A DNA stretch of 14,367 bases, taken from the NCBI GenBank assembly GCA_031266635.1, contig JAISAN010000096.1, positions 1-14,367 of the forward strand, written 5' to 3'. Position 1 is the first letter of the stretch. The number at the start of each line of letters is the position of its first letter. Positions 1 to 8,452 of the stretch are shown here, in pieces. The translations under genes and the position numbers were made by a program. Source of the DNA: Treponema sp. GTDB lineage: Bacteria; Spirochaetota; Spirochaetia; Treponematales; Breznakiellaceae. The notes under the pieces were generated by a model. The model was not told where the DNA came from. It did not search any database and saw nothing but the letters and a program-made list of their open reading frames with translations.

Positions 1-17
1 ATGGCAAGGAGCGGAAT

Positions 18-3000
18 ATGCGCAGGAATCTGACAGTTAAAAACGGAAAATACCACACTCCCGGTCTCATTCTTCTTGTTTTAGTTTTTTTTCTGTTCCC
101 CGATTCCCTGCTCCGGGCCGGGGGGAAAAGTGACAAGATCATTACCCAAAGCGCGGAAGGCCGGGAGGTCTGGCAGAGGGAATTTGACCTGAGCGAGGTA
201 AAACCGGGAAAGTACAATATCCTGGTTCAGGCCAGGGACATTGCGGGTAATATCGCCGAAAGCGGCCCCTTTAATATCACCATAGATCCCAACGCGGGGC
301 TTCCGGTGGCCAGGGTAGTGTACCCCGAAAACGGCCAGATCCTCCGGGAGGACATTAAGGTGGTCGGGGTGGCCTCCGGCCGCTTTGAGGTGTCCAGGGT
401 GATGCTCAGGATGGACGACCGGGAATACGGCCCCGTGGACGAAGGGGTGGAATACTGGACCCGGACCATCAGGGTGAACGAATATGACGAGGGAAAACAT
501 ACCCTTTTTGCCCAGGCTTTTGACACCAGCGGTATGCCGGGGCCTGAATTTGGCGTTTCTTTTATGATAGACCGGACTCCGCCTATGGTGGAGCTTACCA
601 GCCATAAAACCGGCGATCTGGTGAGCGGTAATTTTACCCTCGCCGGCAGGGCCAACGATCCCAACGGCATTGCTTCGGTTTCCTGGAGCGGCGACGGGGA
701 AACCTGGCGTTCCCTGCCCTTCAAAAAGAAGCGGGGCGAAACGGAGGTTAAGTTTTCCCTGGCCGTGCGGAGCAGAAGCCTGGAAGACGGGCCGGCGGTG
801 TATTTATTCCGAACCATAGACAACGCGGGAACCGGGACAATCCGGCCCTATCTCTTTTTTGTGGACAACAATGTCCCGGAACTGGAGATCCTTGCCCCCG
901 GCGAGGACGAAGACCTCTTTGGCCGGGTTTATATTTCCGGCCGGATCAACGACCGGGTAGGGCTGGACCGGTTTTACTACGAATGGGCCGGTGAGCAGGC
1001 GGACATTAGCCTGCGGCCCGGCGATCCCTTCTGGACCCTGCCGCTGGATATTTCCGCGGCCCAAAACCGGAACAGCCCCCTGCGGGTAACGGCGGTGGAC
1101 AAAAGCGGAAATGTTACGGTGGTCAGCCGGCGGCTCCCGGATAACCGCAGGAACAAGGCCCCCACCCTGATCATTGATTATCCCGACAGTGCGGGGCTCA
1201 GGTCCCTGCCCCCCAACGGGGCCATATACGGCCATATCGCGCCGGGCTTTTTCCCCGCCTCCCTGATAGTGGAAGGAATGGTGGAATACATAGACGCGAA
1301 ATCCGCCTTCCGCATCGGCCCTGAGCTGATCGCCCAGGGCAGGAGCACCATGAAGATCTGGGCCCTTTCCACGGATGAGGTGCTGGGCGCTCCCCAGACC
1401 CTGCAGGTAAACAAGCTCGCCGTCCCGGCGGCCCTGCCCGACGGTTCGATGCCCCAGCTTGATCTAACGCCCTCGGCCATTACCGTTGATAGTCCCGCCC
1501 CCTATTCCTGGGTTTCCTCCGCCGTCAGTCTGGAAGGTTCGGCGGGTTTCGGGGCGTCCCGGCTGGAATACCGGCTCTTCCCCACGGATCCCTGGAAACC
1601 CCTGGCCCTGGATGACGGCCGGCGTTTTAGCGCCCAGATCGGCCTGACCGATATGGAAGACGGCCCGGTTCATCTGGAACTGCGGACCATCCGGGGGGAA
1701 ACGGAAAATTTCCCCTATTATCATCCCCTGAACAAATTTTCCGGCGGCCCGGAAATTGGTTTTCTGTTTCCCACCCCGGATCTGGGAAGCGTCCACGGAA
1801 CCGTTACCGTTACGGGAACCGTAAGCTACGCGGTTCCCCTGGCGGAGCTGAGTTATTCCCTGAACGGGAGCACCTACCAGGAGCTTCCGTTTATCGCCAA
1901 ATACGAGAAGGCCCTTTTTACCTTTCCCTGCGATTTTACCGCCCTGGACGCCGCCGGGGGCAGCCTTACGGTCCGGGCCCTTGATGTCAGCGGCGTGGTG
2001 GTTGAACGAACCCTGCCGGTAAGTTTTGACTCCGCCGCGGACCTCCCGGTGCTTATTGTTAATACCCCCGCCAATGATCAGGTTATTACCTCGGATTTTG
2101 AAATTTCCGGCATCGCCTTTGACGATGACGCGGTTTCCGCGGTTTATTGGCGGATCCTCCGGCCCGATCAGACCAACGCGCCGGAATTCAACAAGCTTTC
2201 CACCTCCCAGAGTTTTCAGATAGCCGTTCCCTTCCGGGATGTCAGCGACGGGGAAAACATTATTGAAATGTACGCCGCCGATATGTTCGAGGTGAACGGG
2301 GAAACGACCCGGCTGGCGGTCAAGGTGAGTACCGCGCCGCCGGTAACGGCGGTTGAATTCCCCCTGCTGGACACCTATAACCGGAAGGCCATTACCATCC
2401 GGGGGGCTTCCTCGGACGCCAATGGTATTGAGGAGGTGCGGCTTTCCCTGGATAACGGAAACAGTTACCAGCGGGCCGATGGCCGGGAAGACTGGACCCT
2501 CAACCTCAATACCGAATCCTACACCGACGGCACCTATTCGGTGCTGCTCCGAACCGTCGATAAGTACGGCATTGAATCGTTTACCAACGCCCTGATTAAT
2601 ATCGACAATACCCCGCCGGAAATTTCCCTGGGCGCTCCCCAGGACGGCGACATGGCGGGAACCAGTCTGGACGTGGCCGGTTTGGCGGTCTCCGGGCTGG
2701 ATGTTTCCGGCCAGGCTTTTGACGATGTGGGGCTGGAAAAAATAAACATCGTGATGATCAATGTGGATGATATTTCCCGGGGGATGAACTGGAACGCGAA
2801 TCCCGGTTTTGTTATTCAGGAATCACTGGATGTTTCCCAGCTTCCCGCGGGGCAGTATACCCTTAAACTGAACGCCCTGGACTTCGCGGGGAACGAAACC
2901 ACGGTAACCCGGAATGTGTATATTTCGCTGGATAACAGCGCTTCCGAGCTTGCCCTGATTAACCCCATGCCGGGAGAAGCCCATACCGGCCCGCTGGTTA

Positions 3001-4175
3001 TTTCCGGCAGGGTCAGCGGGGCGGTTATCCCCGAACAGGTTACGCTGCTGGCCGATGGGCAGCACATGGCTTTCGCGCCTGTGGACCGCTACGGCCTGTT
3101 TGTCTATGAGTTCCCCTATGAACAGATGGTTGGCAGGGACGCGCTGCTTGTTTCCGCCTTCTTTACCACTCCCGCGGGGCAGCAGATTAACAGCGTTGAT
3201 CACGCGATTGCCCTGAGCCCCTACGGGCCCGCCGTGGCGGTGGACAGCCACAAAGACGGCGATGTCGTTACCCAGCGGCCCTGGCTTTCCGGCCGGGCCT
3301 GGACCTTTTTTACCCCGGAAGAAGAAATCGGCCTGAGTAAAAAAGAAAAAAAAGCCTATGCCGCCAAAGAGGTGCAGGTTAGTTTTGATAACGGCCGGTC
3401 CTTTGAGAAAGCGGCTTCCAGCGGGGAACAGTGGAAGGTTCGGATTGAAACCGGAAACCTGCCCGCCGGCCCGCTGCCCATTATGATCCGGGCCGAATTT
3501 GCCGACGGTAAAACCGCGGTCCGCCGGATCATCCTGGCGGTGGATACCCAGGGGCCGGTGGTGGAAACGGTGGCCCCCTCGGAAGGCAGCACCCACCGGG
3601 ACAAGGTTCAGGTTTACGGCGCCGCCAACGATGATTACGCGATTGACACGGTGGAGATAAGCCTCCGGCCCGGCGACAAGGCCGGGTACGCCGTACCCCA
3701 GTTTATCCAGGGCCTCTTTTTTGACGCCAATATGATGGGAGCTACCATGTGGGAAACGGGGCTGGGTTTAAGTTTTTTTGAAAACAACGTAAAACTGCAG
3801 CTCCAGGCGGGGCAGACCGCGCCGAACCGCCGTTTCTCCGGCTGGGTATTTGGCATGAAACTGCTGGCCAATATTTTTTATCTTCCCTTTGATTATTTCC
3901 TGGGCCCCGATTGGTCCTTCTTTTCTATGGCCTTTGCCCTGGGGGCAAACTTCTCCTACTTTACTATGGAGGAGGGGGAAAACTACGTGTTTATGGGCGC
4001 GGTGCTGGGGCAGTTTGAATTCTTCCGGGTGGATTTTTCTTACATCCTGCCCAAGTGGAAATATTTTAAGTCATTCTCCCTCTACGCTGAACCGATTTTC
4101 TGGTTTGCCTCTTCCGATATCAGCGCCGGCGCCATATTCCGGCTGGCACTGGGCGCCCGGCTGAGTTTGTTTTAG
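18..4175 (+). CDS. Giant Ig-like repeat protein with C-terminal outer-membrane barrel (paralog A)
   Basis: The 1385-residue product is probably an outer-membrane-anchored repeat protein of unknown function. The ATG at 18 is preceded by AAGGAG (6-11) with a 6-nt gap. Residues 1-34 look like a signal peptide (hydrophobic core about 16-27, LILLVLVFFLF). A half Ig module (about 40-91) is followed by eleven full Ig-like modules of about 92-110 residues, starting near 92, 186, 286, 381, 486, 578, 676, 774, 866, 977 and 1071. These repeat cues such as D-x-x-GN, YP/P-x-x-G and IDNTPP. Another half module (about 1179-1222) leads into about 163 residues with alternating aromatic strands, about eight by eye, ending RLSLF. 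A C-terminal Phe is the known recognition signal of outer-membrane beta-barrels. The mature protein has one Cys (638). It is a tandem paralog of the next gene, 26 bp downstream, and probably in one operon with it. Specific function is unknown; the Ig and barrel calls are by pattern, not by search. Confidence 0.85.
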   Translation: MRRNLTVKNGKYHTPGLILLVLVFFLFPDSLLRAGGKSDKIITQSAEGREVWQREFDLSEVKPGKYNILVQARDIAGNIAESGPFNITIDPNAGLPVARVVYPENGQILREDIKVVGVASGRFEVSRVMLRMDDREYGPVDEGVEYWTRTIRVNEYDEGKHTLFAQAFDTSGMPGPEFGVSFMIDRTPPMVELTSHKTGDLVSGNFTLAGRANDPNGIASVSWSGDGETWRSLPFKKKRGETEVKFSLAVRSRSLEDGPAVYLFRTIDNAGTGTIRPYLFFVDNNVPELEILAPGEDEDLFGRVYISGRINDRVGLDRFYYEWAGEQADISLRPGDPFWTLPLDISAAQNRNSPLRVTAVDKSGNVTVVSRRLPDNRRNKAPTLIIDYPDSAGLRSLPPNGAIYGHIAPGFFPASLIVEGMVEYIDAKSAFRIGPELIAQGRSTMKIWALSTDEVLGAPQTLQVNKLAVPAALPDGSMPQLDLTPSAITVDSPAPYSWVSSAVSLEGSAGFGASRLEYRLFPTDPWKPLALDDGRRFSAQIGLTDMEDGPVHLELRTIRGETENFPYYHPLNKFSGGPEIGFLFPTPDLGSVHGTVTVTGTVSYAVPLAELSYSLNGSTYQELPFIAKYEKALFTFPCDFTALDAAGGSLTVRALDVSGVVVERTLPVSFDSAADLPVLIVNTPANDQVITSDFEISGIAFDDDAVSAVYWRILRPDQTNAPEFNKLSTSQSFQIAVPFRDVSDGENIIEMYAADMFEVNGETTRLAVKVSTAPPVTAVEFPLLDTYNRKAITIRGASSDANGIEEVRLSLDNGNSYQRADGREDWTLNLNTESYTDGTYSVLLRTVDKYGIESFTNALINIDNTPPEISLGAPQDGDMAGTSLDVAGLAVSGLDVSGQAFDDVGLEKINIVMINVDDISRGMNWNANPGFVIQESLDVSQLPAGQYTLKLNALDFAGNETTVTRNVYISLDNSASELALINPMPGEAHTGPLVISGRVSGAVIPEQVTLLADGQHMAFAPVDRYGLFVYEFPYEQMVGRDALLVSAFFTTPAGQQINSVDHAIALSPYGPAVAVDSHKDGDVVTQRPWLSGRAWTFFTPEEEIGLSKKEKKAYAAKEVQVSFDNGRSFEKAASSGEQWKVRIETGNLPAGPLPIMIRAEFADGKTAVRRIILAVDTQGPVVETVAPSEGSTHRDKVQVYGAANDDYAIDTVEISLRPGDKAGYAVPQFIQGLFFDANMMGATMWETGLGLSFFENNVKLQLQAGQTAPNRRFSGWVFGMKLLANIFYLPFDYFLGPDWSFFSMAFALGANFSYFTMEEGENYVFMGAVLGQFEFFRVDFSYILPKWKYFKSFSLYAEPIFWFASSDISAGAIFRLALGARLSLF
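2667..2711 (+). repeat. Triple 15-bp in-frame tandem repeat inside paralog A
   Basis: Three consecutive five-codon units encode LDVAG, LAVSG and LDVSG (2667-2681, 2682-2696, 2697-2711). They lie in the strand that opens the Ig module beginning near residue 866. The paralog at 4202-8431 has a single unit (LQVAG) there, so paralog A has gained ten residues by in-frame duplication. The units have diverged at third positions, so the expansion is not very recent. Confidence 0.75.
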
Positions 4176-4201
4176 AGGATCAAGGAAAAAGGAGCGAAGA
4201 A

Positions 4202-7200
4202 ATGCGGAAGGAAAAACATATAATGGAAAGCTTGAAAATGGAAAACGATAAAAATTCCCCCGGAATTTTTAACCGCAGGCCGGGGGCGGGCGGATCCCCT
4301 TATGGGTTCCGGGGGGGCGTGAGTTTCCTCTGCTTGCTGCTCCTTGCTCCCTGCCTTTGGGCGCGGGGAAGCCAGGCAATTGTTACCGAAACCGCGGAGG
4401 GGAATGAGGTCTGGCAGAGGCAGTTTGATCTGCATAATTACGAGCCGGGCACCTATAATGTGATTGTTAATACCAGGGACGCCGCGGGAAACGAGGCCCA
4501 AAACGGGCCCTTTAATATCACCGTCGATCCCAGGGCCGGGCTTCCGGTGGCCAGGGTGGTGTACCCCGGCGCCGGTTCGATTATCCGGCAGGACATTAAC
4601 CTTATCGGCGTTGCCTCCGGCCGTTTTGGCGTAAGCCGGGTCATGGTTCAGCTGGACAACGGCGACCCCCGGGCCGCGGTGGGAACCGACTATTGGAACC
4701 TCGTTATTCCGGTTAAAAACCTGAGCGAGGGGCAGCGCCGCATCCGGGTTCAGGCTTTTGATTCCAGCGGAATGGCGGGGCCGGAATTTTCCGTTTCGTT
4801 TATCATAGACCGGGCAAAACCGGCGATAGAACTGGTAAGCCACAAAACCGGGGATTTGATCAGCGGAAACGTTACGATCACCGGCCAGGCGGACGACGCC
4901 AACGGCATTTCCTCGGTTTCCTGGAGCGAAGACGGCGAATCGTACCGGCCCCTTGCCACGAAAGCCCAGAAGGGCCTTACGGCGGTAACGTTTTCTTTCC
5001 CCATAAAAACAAAATCCATGGAAGACGGGCCGGTGGTGTATTATCTCCGGGCGGTCGATAATACGGGGATTGAGTTTACCCGGCCCTACCTCTTTTTTGT
5101 GGACAATAACGGCCCGGACTTGCAGATTTTTTCTCCCGCCGCCGGGGAGGATGTGTTCGACCGGGTAAAGCTTACCGGGCGGATCTACGACCGGGTTGGC
5201 CTTGATCGTTTTTATTATGAGCTGGGGAAAAATACGGTGGATATTCCTTTGCGGCCCGGCGATCCCTTTTGGACGGTGGACTTGGATCTGGCGGAAAGCC
5301 CCAGGGGGGCGGACGGCGTTAAGGTTACCGCGGTGGATAAAAGCGGAAATATCAGTACCGCGTCCGTCCGTTTCCAGGACCGGCGGAAGGTCAAGGTTCC
5401 CACCCTGGTTATTGATTATCCTGACAAGGCGGGTTTAAGCGCCATGCCGCCGGACGGCTCGATTTACGGCCACATCGAGCCGGGCTTTGAGCCGGAATCG
5501 GTTCTTGTTGACGGAGTGGCCGACGCGATTCCCGCGTATCCGGGGTTCAGAATTTCTCCGGACCTTATTCCCAACGGCCGGGGCAGCCTGAAGATATACC
5601 CCCTGGCCGTGGGGCTGAAATCCACGGGTTCCCCGGTATCAGTCAGAACCGTAAAACCCCCGCTTCCTCCCGGCCCGGACGGGCTTGTCCCGGAAATAAA
5701 CCTGAACCCCTCCCTGATCAGTGTAAGCGGCCCCGTCATCGGGGCCTATGTGAGCGGTTCTTCCTTTACCCTGGAAGGCCAGGCTTCCGGCGCTTCCCGG
5801 CTGGAATTCCGCCTTGGCCCTCTGGAGGGCTGGCGCTCGCTTTCCATGGACGGCGGGGGAAATTTCCGGGCGGAGATCAGCGTGGTGCAGCTTGACGCGG
5901 AAGGGCCGGTCCACATGGAACTGCGGACCCTTTCGGGTTCCACGGCGGCCCTGCCCGTTTATCATCCCCTGTACCGGGTTATCAATACCCCGGAGATACA
6001 GATTTTTACCCCCCAGGTGGAATTCGGAACCATTCACGGCAATGTTACGGTGTCGGGGATGGTTTCCTCTACCATACCCATCCGGGATATTTCCTATTCC
6101 CTGGACGACGCCAATTATACCCCGGTGGAGCAACTTGCCCGCTATGGCCGGGCCTGGTTCTCCCTGATCTGCGATTTTACCGCCCTGAACCGGGACAACG
6201 GGAACCTTAGTTTCCGGATAACCGATGTCAGCGGTCTTTCGTATCTCCAGACCCCGGCCTTCAATTTTGACGCCGCCGCCGATACGCCCGCCCTTATTGT
6301 CAATTCCCCCAACGAGGGGGATGTGATCACCGAAAGTTTTGAAATATCCGGCATCGCCTTTGACGATGACGCGCTTTCTTCGGTGTATTGGCGAATTCTG
6401 AATCCCATAATGGCCGGCGGCAGCGTAACATACGACGAGCAGGTTCCCTTCCGGCAAATTTCCACCTCCCAGAGCTTCCAGGCCGCTATTCCTTTTGACG
6501 CGGTAATTGACGGTGAAAATAAAATTGAAATTTACGCGGAAGATATTTACGGGGTTCGGGGGGAAACCGTTGTACGGACGGTAAAAGTCAGTACCGCCTC
6601 TCCCGAAGCCAGTGTTCTAAGCCCCACCATCACCGACTACAGCCGTCAGACCATCACCATTAGGGGGGAGTCTTCCGATGCCAACGGCATTGAGGAAATC
6701 ACCATTTCTATGGATAACGGCAATACCTACCAGAAGGTGAACGGTACGGAAAACTGGAACCTGAGCCTTAATACCGCGGCCTATGTGGACGGGGTGTATT
6801 CCCTTCTGATTAAGACCAGGGACAACTACGGCGTCGAGGCGATTTCCAACGCCATGATTAATATTGATAATACCCCGCCGGATTTATCCATCGGCCTTCC
6901 GGACAACGGGAGCCGGGTGGGGATGACCTTGCAGGTTGCCGGCCGGGTTCAGGATAATCTGGAACTTCAGAATTTGAAGCTGCAGCTTCTCAATTCGGCC
7001 GCGACCGTCTCGCGGATCACGATGAATCTGGAACCCCAGATGCTCATCGTGCAGCCTCTGGATGTGAGCGCCATGCCCCAGGGGGAATATATTTTACGGC
7101 TCAGTGCCGAAGACCGGGCGGGGAATATGTCGGTGGTTTCCCGGAAAATCACCATTGTCCGGGACAGCGGCGCTTCCGAGGTGGTTCTTTATAATCCCAT

Positions 7201-8431
7201 CCCCGGCATGGATCATTCGGGCCCCCTGTTTATCAGCGGAAAAATAACCGGCGCGGATATTCCCAAAAATATCACCCTTTTTGTAAACGAAAGTTCCACC
7301 GCCCTTATGGAGGTGGACCGCTACGGTCTTTTCTGTTACCGCTACCCTGACGAGCGGCTGACCCAGGAAGGGCCCCTGGCTTTTTCCGCGGGCTACGATT
7401 CCCCGTCGGGTCAAAAAATAGTAAGTAAAACCCACGCCATTAATTATGTGCCCCTGGGGCCCATACTCGCGGTGGACAGCCACCAGGACGGGGATGTTAT
7501 TACCGGCCGTCCCTGGCTTTCCGGCCGGGCCTGGGTCTCCGTGTCTCCCCTGGAGGAGGCGAATATGACCCGCCGGGACCGGCGGAATATCGCCGCCAGG
7601 GAAGTGCTGATCAGTTTTGACAATGGCCGTTCCTTTGAAAAGGCCGCCGGCAGGGAAAACTGGAAATTCCGCCTTGAAACCGGCGACCTGCCCCTGGGCT
7701 CCCTCCCGATCCTTATCCGGGTGGATTTTAACGACGGGCGAACCGTTATCCGCCGCCTGATTCTGACGGTGGATACCAACGCCCCGGTGGTGGAAACCTT
7801 TGGCCCCGCGGAGGACAGTACGCACCGGGATGACCTCCTGGTATACGGCGTTGCCAGCGACGATTTTGATCTGGGCGATGTAACGCTAAGCCTCCGCCCC
7901 GGCGACAAGGCCGGTTATTCGGTGCCGGGTTTTATCCAGGGCCTGTATCTGGACGCCAACTTCCTGGGCGCCACGTATGCTGACGCGGGCATCGGCCTGA
8001 GTTTCTTTAAGGATAATGTGAAACTCCAGTTCCAGGCCGGCATGGCCCCGGTGAGGGACACTTACGTCGATGAAGATTCCCGGTTCATGGGTACGGTTTT
8101 TGGCTTTAAGCTGCTGGCCAATATTTTTTACCTCCCCTTTGATTATTTCTTCGGCCCCGACTGGTCTTTCTTCTCCATGTCATTGGCCCTGGGGGCCAAC
8201 TTTTCTTACTTTACCATGGACCCCGGCAATGATCGGGACGCCCTGTTTATGGGCGCGGTCCTGGGCCAGTGGGAATTTATAAAGGCGGATCTCAGGTATT
8301 TCTTCCCCCGGTGGAAATACGCCCGGACCTTCTCCCTGTATCTGGAGCCCATATTCTGGTTTGCCTCCTCCGATGTGCAGGCGGAAGTTATCCCCCGCCT
8401 AACCCTGGGAGTACGGTTGAACATATTTTAG
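4202..8431 (+). CDS. Giant Ig-like repeat protein with C-terminal outer-membrane barrel (paralog B)
   Basis: The 1409-residue product is a full-length paralog of the preceding gene and colinear with it over the whole array; roughly half of aligned residues look identical by eye. The ATG at 4202 has GGAG at 4191-4194 with a 7-nt gap. The hydrophobic signal core sits late (residues 40-53, SFLCLLLLAPCLWA), so the n-region is unusually long; in-frame ATGs at residues 8 and 13 are alternative starts. An N-terminal half Ig module (about 58-108) is followed by eleven full modules (starting near 109, 204, 304, 399, 503, 596, 695, 800, 893, 992 and 1086) and a C-terminal half module (about 1194-1236). 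A barrel-like region of about 173 residues ends RLNIF. The Cys in a LAPC context is not a convincing lipobox because Pro precedes it. Cys657 aligns with Cys638 of paralog A. Function is not recognised. It converges on the permease gene at 8453. Confidence 0.85.
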   Translation: MRKEKHIMESLKMENDKNSPGIFNRRPGAGGSPYGFRGGVSFLCLLLLAPCLWARGSQAIVTETAEGNEVWQRQFDLHNYEPGTYNVIVNTRDAAGNEAQNGPFNITVDPRAGLPVARVVYPGAGSIIRQDINLIGVASGRFGVSRVMVQLDNGDPRAAVGTDYWNLVIPVKNLSEGQRRIRVQAFDSSGMAGPEFSVSFIIDRAKPAIELVSHKTGDLISGNVTITGQADDANGISSVSWSEDGESYRPLATKAQKGLTAVTFSFPIKTKSMEDGPVVYYLRAVDNTGIEFTRPYLFFVDNNGPDLQIFSPAAGEDVFDRVKLTGRIYDRVGLDRFYYELGKNTVDIPLRPGDPFWTVDLDLAESPRGADGVKVTAVDKSGNISTASVRFQDRRKVKVPTLVIDYPDKAGLSAMPPDGSIYGHIEPGFEPESVLVDGVADAIPAYPGFRISPDLIPNGRGSLKIYPLAVGLKSTGSPVSVRTVKPPLPPGPDGLVPEINLNPSLISVSGPVIGAYVSGSSFTLEGQASGASRLEFRLGPLEGWRSLSMDGGGNFRAEISVVQLDAEGPVHMELRTLSGSTAALPVYHPLYRVINTPEIQIFTPQVEFGTIHGNVTVSGMVSSTIPIRDISYSLDDANYTPVEQLARYGRAWFSLICDFTALNRDNGNLSFRITDVSGLSYLQTPAFNFDAAADTPALIVNSPNEGDVITESFEISGIAFDDDALSSVYWRILNPIMAGGSVTYDEQVPFRQISTSQSFQAAIPFDAVIDGENKIEIYAEDIYGVRGETVVRTVKVSTASPEASVLSPTITDYSRQTITIRGESSDANGIEEITISMDNGNTYQKVNGTENWNLSLNTAAYVDGVYSLLIKTRDNYGVEAISNAMINIDNTPPDLSIGLPDNGSRVGMTLQVAGRVQDNLELQNLKLQLLNSAATVSRITMNLEPQMLIVQPLDVSAMPQGEYILRLSAEDRAGNMSVVSRKITIVRDSGASEVVLYNPIPGMDHSGPLFISGKITGADIPKNITLFVNESSTALMEVDRYGLFCYRYPDERLTQEGPLAFSAGYDSPSGQKIVSKTHAINYVPLGPILAVDSHQDGDVITGRPWLSGRAWVSVSPLEEANMTRRDRRNIAAREVLISFDNGRSFEKAAGRENWKFRLETGDLPLGSLPILIRVDFNDGRTVIRRLILTVDTNAPVVETFGPAEDSTHRDDLLVYGVASDDFDLGDVTLSLRPGDKAGYSVPGFIQGLYLDANFLGATYADAGIGLSFFKDNVKLQFQAGMAPVRDTYVDEDSRFMGTVFGFKLLANIFYLPFDYFFGPDWSFFSMSLALGANFSYFTMDPGNDRDALFMGAVLGQWEFIKADLRYFFPRWKYARTFSLYLEPIFWFASSDVQAEVIPRLTLGVRLNIF

Positions 8432-8452
8432 TAAGCTGATTCGTATACGTTT

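Noticed and set aside
4332..4358. Possible lipobox (LLAPC) in paralog B
   Set aside because: Pro directly before Cys is not accepted by the usual lipobox, paralog A has no Cys there, and the C-terminal barrel already explains membrane anchoring.
4172..4843. Minus-strand open frames (for example 223 codons) opposite the Ig genes
   Set aside because: They are shadows of the repeat genes; similar antisense frames recur at matching places in both paralogs because the DNA is homologous.
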